Shown piece by piece: positions 24,595 through 33,797 of a stretch of DNA of 46,408 nt. This DNA is from Lewinellaceae bacterium. GTDB taxonomy: Bacteria > Bacteroidota > Bacteroidia > Chitinophagales > Saprospiraceae. Both the position numbers and the translations under genes were made by a program. The stretch is from assembly GCA_020636445.1 (NCBI GenBank), contig JACJXV010000030.1:1-46408 (forward strand). Direction: 5' to 3'. Under the pieces are notes generated by a model. The model was not told the origin of the DNA. It made no database searches and saw only the letters and a program-made list of their open reading frames with translations. The stretch's first letter is position 1, and every line of letters starts with the position of its first letter.

Positions 24595-27531
24595 TTAGGC
24601 TTGCATAACGTAATCGACAAGCTCCTGGACGGATTCTCTTTCCAACTTTTTGCGCAACCGAAAACGGGATGTTTTCACGCTTTCCGGAGAAATTCCCATG
24701 ATATGAGCAATTTCCTGAATCGACAAATTAAGACGCATCAGGGCACACAAGCGTAACTCTGTTGCGGTTAGATCAGGAGAATCACGCATCAGTTTTTCAA
24801 AAAAACCAGTGTGTACTTCTTCAAAATACATCTTAAACCGGTCCCACTCCTCATCGTTGCGGAAACTAAATTCAATCAGTGAAAGCAGCCGTTTGAGCTT
24901 CACCTGGTGCTTTTCCCCCATCTGTCGTTTCAGGTCATAAATGGCCAGTTGCAATTCCCGCAGCGATTCATTTTTTTGAATAAGGTGGAGCGTATAGGTC
25001 GTCAGCTGTTTGTTACGGTAAGCTAATTCTTCATTTAACCTGCTTTCCACCAGGCGCTGGTAGCGCTCTTGCTGGTCAATAATCTGATTTTTCTGCTCAA
25101 TAAGGCGCTCACTCTGGGCAACAATTTCGGCTGTTCGTTCTTCGATAATAGCTTTGAGTTGTTGCTGTTGCTTAATTAAGCGCAGTGAATTAAGATGAGC
25201 TGCCAAAGCAATAATACCCAATAAAAGCAAACCAATGCAAAGTCGTCCCACACTGGTATAATACCAGGGTTGTACCACGTCCAGCGTGAGCGACAAGGGA
25301 GCGCTCCAAGGGTAACCTCCGCTTTTCTGTGCTCGCACATACAGTTCGACTTCTCCTGCCTCAAGGTCCCTTAGAATGACACTTCGGGAAGTCATATTTT
25401 CCCAAATGATAGTATCCTGAGAAGCAAAACCATACTGATAGGTTACTGCTTCCGCTGGGTACGCCGGAGCAAAGTACGTCAGTTCAAGGTTCGCACCCAG
25501 CGGAACCCGAATCGGTTGCCCGGATGAAAATTCATATGGGATACCATTGATTTTAGCATTAATCAAAACAGGAGCAGGTGTGCGCGCTGAGGCATAATCA
25601 CCGCGTAAAAACACAGCTAACCCTCTGGAAGCTCCCACCCATAAGTTGTCGTTGTCATCTACCAGGAGGCCTCGTGGGGTAAGACTATTGCCAGAAATAC
25701 CACTTGACCCATCATAAATTTGCGAATTCAACCCCATCAAATTGACTAACCCGCTGGTTGTCGAAAACCACCATTCACTATGCCGAGACTGGGCTAAAGC
25801 CAGTATAGGTTCGTCAACGGAAATCTTATTCCCTAATTCCATTCGAATGACCTCCTGCTCTTCCGGATGTCCAGGGGTAAAGTGAACCCTTAGTAACCCA
25901 TCCGTAGTGGCTAATAAGAGATCGCCATTGGAATCAATCGTTAGTTGATTGATCGTGAAATTATTGTGTGCAACAAAGGGTAAGGGCCGACTGATATCTA
26001 TTATTTGATCACTTTCCTGGTGATAATAGAACAGGTAGTTTTGGGGATTATTAGCGCCAAAAAACAATTGCCCTTTAGGCGACTGAACACCTGCCTGCAC
26101 TACAATATTACCAGGAGTGGTATAGCGATGTATCCGAAAGGCAGAATCAATTCGAATCAACCCATTTTGCGGAGTACCCAAAACCCAGACATTGCCTTCC
26201 TGGTCACTAAGCAGTTGTGAAACTTTATATCCCTCGGGGAGAGCGGCAAGTTGTTGCAGGCGCTGATAACTATTGTCAGTAGAGTACCAAACTCTGCCGA
26301 AGATATCCCCTATCCACAAGCGGTCGTTCGCAAACACCATGGCAGTTTTTACATTGGGAACATCCTGAGTCACCACATCCTTTTGAAAATAACCATTCCG
26401 TAAGGTTATTCGATCTACGGAGGATCCGCTAGTTACAAAGAGTTCATTTCTCCCATTTATCGCAAGGGCATCCACCGGGATACCCGGATCGGTTAAGGGA
26501 ATATCCTGGAAGAACCCCGGTGCAAGCAGGGCAATGGTTTCATCATTGCATACCCATAGCCCATTGTTTGAATCATAGCGAATGTCAACAATGCTTCTTA
26601 ACGGCAGCAGGGAAATACCCTGAGGTGCTTCTTTGCCAATGCGCGATTGCGGAATCCGAAACAATCCTTTGTCCCGGGTGCCAAAAAACAATTCTCCCCC
26701 TACCTGGATACCACAAGAGATGTTCCCGGGGCCAGCAACCTTCTGCAAGGCAACTTTTGTCCCTTTAGCACTGCTCTGGAATGTATAAAGTCCTTCCTGC
26801 GTACCCAGTACCAGGCTATTACCAGGCCCCGTTAGCAGGCAGGTAACCCCTTGCACTTGCAGAGACAGTTCAACAGGCAAAAAAGTATCGCGGGTAACAT
26901 CATAGCGAAATAGCTTTCCGCCAAAAGAAACAGCCCACAGGTTGCCGGCGGGGTCTTCCTCGAAAGCAATACTGTGAAAGATATTGCGAACCCCCGAATT
27001 GCCGGAAAGACTATACTTCCGGAAAGTTGACCCATCGTACCGACTAATCGCATCATCCTCACCGATCCATACCTGCTCTTTGGAATCCTGATACAGATCT
27101 TTTGGGAAATAGAGCTGGTTGGTTGAGGGAATCACATCCCCCTGCCAAAGGGTGCTTAAGGCCGTACTATCAATACCTGTGCGAATTTCCGTAAGCCCCC
27201 GGTCATGAGCAACTAATAAACGTCCATCTTTAAGTCGGAAAATGCTTTTACAATATCCCCCGGCAACTTCATTTTTATAAAGAACGGAGGTGAATCCATC
27301 AAAACGGGAAACCCCTTCATCCGTTGCAATCCATAAGTATCCTATGGTATCGGTGGTGATTGACTTAATAAGACCACGGGCAATTTTAGTATAGGTCTGA
27401 ACATTGCCAATCTGGAGTGCTTGTCCCACAGCTGGACTCGTTATACTCCACAAAAGAATAACCATAGCGAGGTTAGCTAAGCATTGCGGTAGAGAGCCTG
27501 CCATTTTTGTTATTCCCAATCTCATCCTCAT
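24595..27531 (-). CDS. susR: Membrane-bound two-component-propeller regulator with C-terminal HTH (SusR-like)
   Basis: The protein has 978 residues. A signal or first membrane segment (AMVILLWSITSPAVG) is followed by about 650 residues of Reg_prop beta-propeller repeats (GYLWIATDEGVSRFDG, NLWAVSFGGKLFRYD, NLWVGASRGLAVF). Then come a Y_Y_Y sandwich (VTYQYGF..., LYVRAQ), a membrane helix at about 755-778 (LCIGLLLLGIIALAAHL), a long coiled coil rich in Glu/Gln, and a C-terminal helix-turn-helix (LTATELRLCALMRLNLSIQEIAHIMGISPESVKTSR in two parts, about 912-965). There is no histidine kinase domain. This is the SusR plan: a periplasmic sugar sensor, a membrane anchor and cytoplasmic DNA binding. 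It most likely activates susC-susA when maltose-type oligosaccharides are present. ATG 27504 is an alternative start. Confidence 0.88.
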   Translation of the reverse strand: MRMRLGITKMAGSLPQCLANLAMVILLWSITSPAVGQALQIGNVQTYTKIARGLIKSITTDTIGYLWIATDEGVSRFDGFTSVLYKNEVAGGYCKSIFRLKDGRLLVAHDRGLTEIRTGIDSTALSTLWQGDVIPSTNQLYFPKDLYQDSKEQVWIGEDDAISRYDGSTFRKYSLSGNSGVRNIFHSIAFEEDPAGNLWAVSFGGKLFRYDVTRDTFLPVELSLQVQGVTCLLTGPGNSLVLGTQEGLYTFQSSAKGTKVALQKVAGPGNISCGIQVGGELFFGTRDKGLFRIPQSRIGKEAPQGISLLPLRSIVDIRYDSNNGLWVCNDETIALLAPGFFQDIPLTDPGIPVDALAINGRNELFVTSGSSVDRITLRNGYFQKDVVTQDVPNVKTAMVFANDRLWIGDIFGRVWYSTDNSYQRLQQLAALPEGYKVSQLLSDQEGNVWVLGTPQNGLIRIDSAFRIHRYTTPGNIVVQAGVQSPKGQLFFGANNPQNYLFYYHQESDQIIDISRPLPFVAHNNFTINQLTIDSNGDLLLATTDGLLRVHFTPGHPEEQEVIRMELGNKISVDEPILALAQSRHSEWWFSTTSGLVNLMGLNSQIYDGSSGISGNSLTPRGLLVDDNDNLWVGASRGLAVFLRGDYASARTPAPVLINAKINGIPYEFSSGQPIRVPLGANLELTYFAPAYPAEAVTYQYGFASQDTIIWENMTSRSVILRDLEAGEVELYVRAQKSGGYPWSAPLSLTLDVVQPWYYTSVGRLCIGLLLLGIIALAAHLNSLRLIKQQQQLKAIIEERTAEIVAQSERLIEQKNQIIDQQERYQRLVESRLNEELAYRNKQLTTYTLHLIQKNESLRELQLAIYDLKRQMGEKHQVKLKRLLSLIEFSFRNDEEWDRFKMYFEEVHTGFFEKLMRDSPDLTATELRLCALMRLNLSIQEIAHIMGISPESVKTSRFRLRKKLERESVQELVDYVMQA

Positions 27532-28076
27532 GAACCCATCATTTAATTACATCCTCGAGAGCATCGATTTTTACCGGAGGTATACGTCAAGCGAGTGAAA
27601 TGCAACTTACTTCACTGGTTGAGCATGATCCCAGTCAATATCCCCATCGACTGAATGTTATTCTTTTGCTTGTTTATAGGTTGATGACACCTGTTGGAAT
27701 GTACCCAAGCTGAAGAGTTCATGACATCTAAGTCAGTATCTTCAATTTAGCGATGCTAAACCTGCATGAAGCACAGTGTATACTGACCGAAGCGATTCCA
27801 TGGAGTTAAAGCACTTCAATCAAGTATAGAATCAGGTTGGCATTGTATAAGCATACCCAACGATAATCCTGTTGGGAAGATACAAAAAAATACTTACTGC
27901 CTGCTTCCCGGTAAAGGGGCAGAAATAAAATCCTGTGAAATACCGTAAAGCAGCCGACACATGCCTGACCTGAATTCTGTGGGTTTTGCTGATTCTTCGG
28001 TGAAGCATAGTTATTACCAACAACCCAATAAAAGAAATTCTCCCTAAAGCTTTGCCAGTAATCTCAGCTTCGGAAA
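27532..28076. other. Gap of 545 bp without a recognisable gene
   Basis: The stretch between the SusR-like gene and the MBL hydrolase (both on the minus strand) has short frames in both strands, none with a family, signal peptide or plausible start. I see no strong hairpin or array. It presumably contains the regulator's promoter. Confidence 0.5.
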
Positions 28077-28925
28077 TTACACCGAAGGAGTTGAAACAGC
28101 AACGAGGCGCCCACGCTCATCCTGTTGAATACAGGCTTCCGGAACCCTTGGATCGTGCTCAAAAAGCAAACGAAATTGTCCTGCAGCCGCTTCTTTGAGA
28201 AGGCGTGCTTTTTCCTGTAAAGTTACCAGTGGCCGAACGTCATAGGCCATCACATAAGGTAGCCCGACATGATGAACCGAAGGGATCAGGTCGGCACAAT
28301 AAACCAGGGTTTCCGACTCCGTACTCAGGATGGGCATCATCATGGCCTCGGTATGCCCGTAGAGCCACCGCAACTGAATCCCGGGAGCGAAAGGAACATC
28401 TTCGTCAGGGCTGGAAGGCGGGTTTACAAACTGAAGCCGTCCTTGTTCCTGGAGTGGAACAAAATTTTCGGCCAAGAAGGAGGCTGCCTCCCTGGGGTTA
28501 GGATTTAAGGCCCAATTCCAATGGATCTCATTACTCCAATAGGTCGCCCGGGGGAAAGCGGGAACTAATTCACCCTCCGCTGAACGTAATAAAGCTCCTC
28601 CAACGTGGTCGAAATGCAAATGTGTCAGCAATACATCCGTAATAGACTCCGGAGAAAAACCGGCTGCTGCCAGGTGTTCGAGAAAGTGCTCCTGTCCCGC
28701 CGGTGAAAAATGCGACCGAAAGCGGGCATCCTGCTTAGTACCTATACCCGTATCAATCAGGATATTGCGACCAGCGGTTTCGACAACCAGGCAGCGCATA
28801 GCCCAGGTGCACATGTTAGATTCGTCAGGAGGATTAAGTTTCTCCCAAAGTCGTTTGGGAACTACTCCAAACATAGCCCCTCCGTCGAGCTTTAGCGTAC
28901 CGGTTTCAATAAAATGAATTTTCAT
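28077..28925 (-). CDS. MBL-fold metallo-hydrolase (lactonase-like branch)
   Basis: The protein has 282 residues and no signal peptide, so it is cytoplasmic. The metal motif is complete: LLTHLHFDHVGG gives His102, His104, Asp106 and His107. Later, YGHTEAMMMP supplies a His and VYCADLIPSVHH the bridging Asp and a further His. LVVETAGRNILIDTGIG (46-62) is the typical second strand pair. The layout fits the AHL-lactonase/YtnP-like branch, which opens lactones or cleaves related esters with two zinc or iron ions. The real substrate is unknown, and quorum quenching should not be assumed. The start is 31 bp after the ribH stop on the same strand, so the two are probably co-transcribed; a housekeeping clean-up role is as likely as any. 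Confidence 0.85.
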   Translation of the reverse strand: MKIHFIETGTLKLDGGAMFGVVPKRLWEKLNPPDESNMCTWAMRCLVVETAGRNILIDTGIGTKQDARFRSHFSPAGQEHFLEHLAAAGFSPESITDVLLTHLHFDHVGGALLRSAEGELVPAFPRATYWSNEIHWNWALNPNPREAASFLAENFVPLQEQGRLQFVNPPSSPDEDVPFAPGIQLRWLYGHTEAMMMPILSTESETLVYCADLIPSVHHVGLPYVMAYDVRPLVTLQEKARLLKEAAAGQFRLLFEHDPRVPEACIQQDERGRLVAVSTPSV

Positions 28926-28956
28926 GATCGGTGTTTATAGGTTCAACAGGGAAGAG

Positions 28957-29475
28957 TTAAAACCCTATTCTGGTCTTACCGCCCTGCTTGAGGCTGTGTT
29001 TTAAATCGGCCATTCTCAGGGCGGTTACGGCTGCTTCAACGCCCTTATTGCCGTGACGGCCTCCGGCCCGGTCAAGCGCCTGTTGCTCATCGTTCGGCGT
29101 AAGAACACCAAAGATGCATGGAACATTACTGGCAATACTGAGCGTGGTTAGCCCATGAGCCACGGCATGGTTAATATATTCATTGTGGCTGGTCTCACCC
29201 TGGATAACACATCCCAGGCAAATGACGGCATCCATGGTGCGGTTTGCCAACAATAGTTTAGCAGCCGCCGGTAATTCGAAAGAGCCCGGCACCTGAATAA
29301 CCGTAAGGTTTTCTTCTTTTGCCCCATGCTGGACCAAAGTATCCCAGCATCCCTGAAACAAGGCATGGGTGATTGCTGTGTTCCATTCTGCTACCACAAT
29401 ACCGAAGGAACGATCAGCAGCCGAAGGGATCGTTGACTCATCGTACTGGGATAAATTTTTTAAAGCACTAGCCAT
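28957..29475 (-). CDS. ribH: 6,7-dimethyl-8-ribityllumazine synthase
   Basis: The protein has 172 residues from ATG 29475, whose product MASALKNLSQYDESTIP matches the usual Bacteroidota start; an in-frame ATG at 29517 would add 14 residues and is less likely. Family signatures are VVAEWNTAITHAL, VPGSFELPAAAKLL, CLGCVIQGETSHNEYI with the catalytic His in INHAVAHGL, and FGVLTPNDEQQALDRAGG. The enzyme condenses 5-amino-6-ribitylamino-uracil with 3,4-dihydroxy-2-butanone 4-phosphate in riboflavin synthesis and normally forms pentamers or 60-mers. No FMN riboswitch is visible upstream. A terminator of the preceding TPR gene lies about 110 bp upstream, so ribH has its own promoter there. The MBL hydrolase follows. 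Confidence 0.95.
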   Translation of the reverse strand: MASALKNLSQYDESTIPSAADRSFGIVVAEWNTAITHALFQGCWDTLVQHGAKEENLTVIQVPGSFELPAAAKLLLANRTMDAVICLGCVIQGETSHNEYINHAVAHGLTTLSIASNVPCIFGVLTPNDEQQALDRAGGRHGNKGVEAAVTALRMADLKHSLKQGGKTRIGF

Positions 29476-29583
29476 AATTTTCAACAATTGAAGGATTAAA
29501 TCATCGGGTTTTGCCATACTGAAGGGGGGAAATTCCTAAGGTAGGGAAATCCCGGCCAGCAGAAGCTGAGTTAAGGTAAAATA

Positions 29584-29619
29584 AAAAAGGGATCAGAACG
29601 AATGCTCTGGTCCCTTTTT
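29584..29619 (-). terminator. Bidirectional-type intrinsic terminator after the TPR gene
   Basis: aaaaagggatcaga (29584-29597) pairs with tctggtcccttttt (29606-29619): 14 bp with one G-T pair and an 8-nt loop, with A/T runs on both sides. On the minus strand it ends the TPR-gene transcript 20 bp after its stop. Confidence 0.85.
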
Positions 29620-29639
29620 CAGGTTGCATAAGAAGCGAA

Positions 29640-30332
29640 TTACATACCGCCAAGGACGGCTATATACTTATCAACTTCCGTTGCTTCGTATGACTTTGGA
29701 TAATCCGTTTTGATACGTTGAAAAGCCTTCAATGCCTCATCGGTTTTTCCATTGCGTTGCTGCAACATTCCTACCTTTTTAAGGTAATATGGCGTCAGCA
29801 GGTCATCATCGCCAAGCTTGACTGCTTTTTGATAAAACGACAATGCTTTATCCAGGTTATTTAATTCTGCATTGGCATCACCCAGTGCACCTGCCTTCAT
29901 AATGGGCATTACCTCTCCATCAGCGGAGAAATCGTCCAGATAGCTGATAGCAGCCTCGAAGCGTCCCAAATGTAGGTAAGAAATACCAGCATAGTAATTG
30001 GCCAGGTTAGCAGCCTCCGTACCTCCGTAGTTCTCAATTATCCCCAGGAATCCAGCAAATCCACCACCTGGGTTGTCAAGTGCCAGCGCAAAAGAGTCGC
30101 GTTCAAACTGCTTCTGGGCCTGAGCCATTTGTTCGACTGCCTCCTTTTGCCGGGGAGTCTTATAGAGCAGGTTATACGCGAGGTATCCACCCACAACCAA
30201 GACTAGCGCAATCACACCACCCAAAATATAGGTGTGATACCTGCTATAGAAATCCTGAGCCTGATCCCGTACTTCGACGATATCTACTAATACCTCTTCA
30301 GCCTGCTTCGGGTTTTTCTTCTTCTGTGCCAT
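29640..30332 (-). CDS. Membrane-anchored tetratricopeptide protein (YfgM-like)
   Basis: The protein has 230 residues. A Lys-rich N-terminus (MAQKKKNPKQ) is followed by one membrane helix at about 33-54 (YILGGVIALVLVVGGYLAYN), so the C-terminal part faces the periplasm or outer leaflet. TPR helices follow: LANYYAGISYLHLGRFEAAISY, AELNNLDKALSFYQKAVKL, and NGKTDEALKAFQRIKTDYP. This plan matches YfgM-type proteins, which associate with the Sec translocon and periplasmic chaperones in Proteobacteria; the same role here is inferred. In many Bacteroidota a gene like this stands next to recF and ribH, which fits its place here. It is flanked by terminators on both sides and so is a single-gene unit. 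Confidence 0.8.
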   Translation of the reverse strand: MAQKKKNPKQAEEVLVDIVEVRDQAQDFYSRYHTYILGGVIALVLVVGGYLAYNLLYKTPRQKEAVEQMAQAQKQFERDSFALALDNPGGGFAGFLGIIENYGGTEAANLANYYAGISYLHLGRFEAAISYLDDFSADGEVMPIMKAGALGDANAELNNLDKALSFYQKAVKLGDDDLLTPYYLKKVGMLQQRNGKTDEALKAFQRIKTDYPKSYEATEVDKYIAVLGGM

Positions 30333-30423
30333 AAACTTAACGTCCTTAATCAGTTATCAATCCTGCGTTTTCTTTAAGCCACGCAAAAATAAGGAAACTT
30401 TTGTTTTGCGCCCTTTTTCCTCC

Positions 30424-30460
30424 AAAAAAATGCGGCAGGACCCAAGAAAGGTCCTGCCGC
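30424..30460 (-). terminator. Intrinsic terminator after pdhA
   Basis: gcggcaggacc (30432-30442) and ggtcctgccgc (30450-30460) are perfect 11-bp arms around a 7-nt loop. On the minus strand they are followed by a run of seven T (30424-30430 as A), the classical rho-independent form, 30 bp past the pdhA stop. Confidence 0.9.
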
Positions 30461-30489
30461 AAGCGGTTGTATCCTGCAAACCAGCCCTA

Positions 30490-31521
30490 CTAATCGCGCA
30501 GATAAGGGTAGTCTTGTTGCATATAGTTGTCCTCGTACAATTCAGATGGATCGGGCAGTGGAGAGTTTTCTGCAAACTCCACAGCGTCTTCAATTTCTTT
30601 TTTAATCAAGTCCTTGATCGCTTTGATCTCCTCTTCAGAGGCAATCCCTTCCGATAAAATTTTATTTTCAATTACCTTGATCGGATCGCGATCCTGGTAG
30701 GATTGTACTTCTTCCTTAGTACGGTATTTAGCCGGGTCGGAAACTGAGTGGCCTTTGTAGCGGTATGTTCTGATTTCCAGAAAATAAGGGCCTTTGCCTG
30801 CCCGAATGTGAGCAGCTGCCCGCTCAATAGCTTCATGGACCGCTTCCGGAGACATACCATCAACAGGCTCACTAGGAATATCATAAGAGGCTCCCATCTT
30901 GTAGAGCTCAACCACATTACTGGTACGCTGAACAGAGGTACCCATGGCATAGCCATTATTCTCGACAATATAGAGCACCGGTAATTTCCAGGTCATGGCC
31001 ATGTTAAAGCTTTCGTGCAGGGCACCCTGACGGGAGGCACCATCGCCAAACATGGTTACACAAAGGTTATCAGTGCCTTTGTATTTTTCCGCAAAGGCGA
31101 TGCCCGTACCGATAGGGATTTGCGCTCCAACGATACCATTTCCTCCGAAATATTTGTGCTCCGCACTGAAAAAGTGCATAGAGCCGCCTTTTCCTTTCAC
31201 GATACCGGTGGCTTTGCCAAATAATTCGGCCATTGCCTGGCGGGAAGTAACCCCACGCCCAAGAGCTGTTCCGTGTTGGCGGTAGGCAGTCACAATACCA
31301 TCCTCGCGACGAATAGCTGATTCAATACCGGCAGCAACTGCCTCCTGGCCAATGTAGACGTGGCAGAAACCCCTAATCTTCTGTTGGCCGTACATCATCA
31401 GGGCACGCTCTTCGAATCGGCGAATGCGCAGCATCAACTCGTACCAATAAAGATATCTTTCTTTACTGTGCGCTGTTTTGGCAGCCTTGGTATTTTTCTT
31501 CTTATCCACGAGGGAGTTCAT
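30490..31521 (-). CDS. pdhA: Pyruvate dehydrogenase E1 component, alpha subunit
   Basis: The protein has 343 residues. RIRRFEERALMMYGQQKIRG (32-51) and TAYRQHGTALGRGV (78-91) are the E1-alpha opening blocks. The thiamine diphosphate motif runs from GDGASRQGALHESFN (Gly159-Asp160-Gly161) to VENNGYAMGT (Asn188-Asn189). YRYKGHSVSDPAKYRTKEE is the conserved loop that is phosphorylated in mitochondria. With a beta subunit and E2 it decarboxylates pyruvate to acetyl groups for acetyl-CoA in the cytoplasm. No beta subunit or E2 gene is in the window; they must lie elsewhere. A good promoter lies 48 bp upstream and a strong terminator follows, so the gene is transcribed alone. A branched-chain or acetoin E1-alpha is less likely given the close match. 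Confidence 0.92.
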   Translation of the reverse strand: MNSLVDKKKNTKAAKTAHSKERYLYWYELMLRIRRFEERALMMYGQQKIRGFCHVYIGQEAVAAGIESAIRREDGIVTAYRQHGTALGRGVTSRQAMAELFGKATGIVKGKGGSMHFFSAEHKYFGGNGIVGAQIPIGTGIAFAEKYKGTDNLCVTMFGDGASRQGALHESFNMAMTWKLPVLYIVENNGYAMGTSVQRTSNVVELYKMGASYDIPSEPVDGMSPEAVHEAIERAAAHIRAGKGPYFLEIRTYRYKGHSVSDPAKYRTKEEVQSYQDRDPIKVIENKILSEGIASEEEIKAIKDLIKKEIEDAVEFAENSPLPDPSELYEDNYMQQDYPYLRD

Positions 31522-31569
31522 ATCTCTTTATTTTGCGTATTTTCGCTAATGTAAAAGCTTGGGTCGCCC

Positions 31570-31602
31570 CAAAGATACGGGAATTATCCCCACTCAAACA
31601 AA
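31570..31602 (-). promoter_or_regulatory. Bacteroidota-type promoter of pdhA
   Basis: On the minus strand TTTG (31599-31602) precedes TATCTTTG (31570-31577) by 21 nt. This fits the Bacteroidota consensus TTTG-N19-21-TAnnTTTG. The -7 element ends 48 bp before the pdhA ATG. Confidence 0.65.
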
Positions 31603-31794
31603 GGCCCATTGGCAAAAAATTAGCGGGGTCCTATTTATCGGTGCTCCCAACGGTATATTTTCGCCGGCAGAGGGGGACCAGATGCAAGAACATCCCTACT
31701 TTATGATCCAACATCGTATAGCACATTTAGTTTGCGCGTTGGGCAACCCTTTCGATAGGAAGAACGAAAACATTAGCTTATTTAGCTAACTACC

Positions 31795-32904
31795 ATGCAT
31801 TTAGAACGACTGATACTTACTAATTTTAAAAACTATACCAGTCAAACGCTGCAATTCAGCGCTACCCTGAATTGCCTGGTTGGACTTAATGGCATGGGAA
31901 AAACCAATCTCCTTGATGCTATCTACTATTTGTGTATGACGAAAAGCCATTTTGGCTTACCCGATAGTGCCGTGGTACGCCATGAGGACGATTTTTTTCG
32001 CCTGGAGAGTTATTTTCAACGCGATGGAAAACAAGAAAAGGTAGTAGCTAAAGTGCAACCCCGCAAAGAAAAAACCTTTGAGCGCAACAATATACCCTAT
32101 GACCGGCTCTCGGAGCATATCGGATTGCTACCCGTGGTATTTATTGCACCTGACGACACCCAGCTCATTAGCGAAGGAAGTGAGTTCCGACGCAGGTTTC
32201 TCGACAATACCCTTTCTCAGCTCGACGCCCGGTACTTAAGTGAATTATTGGTCTATAACCGAATCCTGCAACAACGCAACGCACTGCTCAAGCAAATGGG
32301 CGAACAGCGTAACCCTGATCGTCAGCTCCTGGCTATTTATGATGAACAATTAGCAGCGCCAGCAAGCTACCTGTTCGAGCAACGCCAGCAACTGCTGGCC
32401 AAATTTCAGGCTATTTTTCTCAATACCCATCAATACATTACGGGGCGTGCCGAAGAGGTGGCCCTCAATTACCAATCGGGACTCGCCCAGGCGCCCCTGA
32501 AGGAATTGCTGGCCCAAGCCAGGGAAAAGGATCTCGCCTTACAGCGGACTACCCAGGGTATACATCGAGATGATCTGGAATTCACCCTGGAAGGTCATTC
32601 CCTTAAGCGGTTTGGCTCACAAGGCCAACGCAAATCTTTTATCCTGGCACTCAAGCTGGCGCAATTTGAAATACTGCGTCAGAACAAAGGCAGTCAACCC
32701 CTGCTGCTGCTTGATGACCTTTTTGACAAACTGGATCAACAACGGGTCACAAAGCTTCTTCGCCTCCTTACCGCCGGACAATACGGCCAGTTATTCCTCA
32801 CCGACACCCATCCGGAGCGTGTGGAGCACCTGGCCCGGGAATTGCAAGTGGATTACCGGATGTTTACGGTATCCGGTGGCCTGGTTTCTACCACAGAAGG
32901 GTAA
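31795..32904 (+). CDS. recF: DNA replication and repair protein RecF
   Basis: The protein has 369 residues, the usual length. MHLERLILTNFKNY is the standard start. Walker A is GLNGMGKT (30-37) followed by NLLDAIYYL. APDDTQLISEGSEFRRRFLD is the typical middle block. The ABC signature region is KRFGSQGQRKSFILALKLAQ and Walker B is PLLLLDDLFDKLD, followed by the D-loop and QLFLTDTHPERV. RecF binds ATP and, with RecO and RecR, loads RecA at gaps in the cytoplasm. It is divergent from pdhA across 273 bp. DUF721, often next to recF in Bacteroidota, is found 5 kb downstream here instead. Confidence 0.95.
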   Translation: MHLERLILTNFKNYTSQTLQFSATLNCLVGLNGMGKTNLLDAIYYLCMTKSHFGLPDSAVVRHEDDFFRLESYFQRDGKQEKVVAKVQPRKEKTFERNNIPYDRLSEHIGLLPVVFIAPDDTQLISEGSEFRRRFLDNTLSQLDARYLSELLVYNRILQQRNALLKQMGEQRNPDRQLLAIYDEQLAAPASYLFEQRQQLLAKFQAIFLNTHQYITGRAEEVALNYQSGLAQAPLKELLAQAREKDLALQRTTQGIHRDDLEFTLEGHSLKRFGSQGQRKSFILALKLAQFEILRQNKGSQPLLLLDDLFDKLDQQRVTKLLRLLTAGQYGQLFLTDTHPERVEHLARELQVDYRMFTVSGGLVSTTEG

Positions 32905-33055
32905 CATCTGTTTTTTCCTTTTCCAGTTATTCACCCATAAAATAAGGTTGTTTCCACTCCTTTTTCCGGCATTAAGCACCCTTGCTTGCCAGGGAACCAC
33001 AGGTTTTGTAAATTCCGCTGCCGGATTACTAATGGCCATAGGGACACAGAAAACT

Positions 33056-33601
33056 ATGCAACAGGTATACCGCCGACAGGGGTTGAGTTTTCTCTTAATT
33101 GGCGTATTGTTCTGGCAATGCGCAGGGAGCTTATTGCTTTTTCAGTGTACCCTGCACCAGCATCGCCGGGAAACCTTTTATCAGCTGGCTGCAGCGGACT
33201 TTACCCTCCCCTTAAAAACCCTTTCCTGGCACAAAAATCATCCGAATCCCACCATTCGTTGGGTTAATACCCGGGAATTCCGCTATAATGGCAAGATCCA
33301 GGATGTTGTCCGGCGCACGGAAACGGATACCACCATCACTATCTTCTATTTAACCGACGAAACAGAGGAAAACCTGCTTACCCAGTGGGGGAATCGTTTT
33401 TACTTTGATCAACCACTGGGGGAGTCATCCCAAAATTATCACTTGCTTGGCTGGACATTGTGGGGACAGTCCTATCTTCCATCTACCTTTTCGCCAGGGA
33501 TGTTCGCCTTGCTTAGTAAAGTAACAAGCGTCCGATCAATGATGGGATTTGTACTGTTTGGGATAGGCGTCAAACCACCCACACCACCTCCCTGGAAGTA
33601 A
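33056..33601 (+). CDS. Small single-pass membrane protein of unknown function, upstream of a TonB receptor
   Basis: From ATG 33056 the product has 181 residues (33032 is a possible start; the frame is also open back into recF, but there it is only a shadow). One hydrophobic helix is near the N-terminus (LSFLLIGVLFWQCAGSLLLFQ). It is followed by a soluble domain with EFRYNGKIQDVVRR, TDTTITIFYLTDETEENLL and a C-terminal GVKPPTPPPWK tail. I recall similar small proteins (a Gly-Lys-x-x-Asp-Val-Val block followed by Asp-x-Glu-Glu) near Bacteroidota TonB receptors for metals, but no function is established to my knowledge. The receptor gene starts about 200 bp downstream on the same strand, so a functional pairing is plausible. 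Confidence 0.6.
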   Translation: MQQVYRRQGLSFLLIGVLFWQCAGSLLLFQCTLHQHRRETFYQLAAADFTLPLKTLSWHKNHPNPTIRWVNTREFRYNGKIQDVVRRTETDTTITIFYLTDETEENLLTQWGNRFYFDQPLGESSQNYHLLGWTLWGQSYLPSTFSPGMFALLSKVTSVRSMMGFVLFGIGVKPPTPPPWK

Positions 33602-33797
33602 TTATCCTCCCTTTATCCATTTTCTGGAAGGTCACCCTTTTAAGAGACTGCACCTGCTGATTTGTCCTTACCCGTACCGTAATGGACTCCCGGATAATGG
33701 ATAAAAAGATACTCTTAGTTTACTTTCCAGAACATCTGATTCTCAGCGGCAGCGATACCTTCCGTTGTTGGTTTTGAGGATGGATTCAATATTCCTG

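Noticed and set aside
27832..28023. A 63-codon minus-strand frame in the gap after the SusR-like gene
   Set aside because: It has no signal peptide or family, no ribosome-binding site, and odd Arg/His-rich composition; probably chance.
28077..28925. Calling the MBL protein an AHL lactonase
   Set aside because: The metal motif is shared by many MBL hydrolases and no quorum-sensing gene is present.
28926..28956. FMN riboswitch connected with ribH
   Set aside because: No RFN-element motif is visible upstream of ribH (29476-29583) or in the ribH-MBL gap.
32570..33031. Upstream extension of the small membrane protein into recF
   Set aside because: The frame is open, but its translation there is an out-of-frame reading of RecF. 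ATG 33056 directly precedes a membrane helix and is the credible start.
33602..33797. Metal riboswitch before the TonB receptor
   Set aside because: I could not place a conserved riboswitch core or a switching terminator in these 196 bp.
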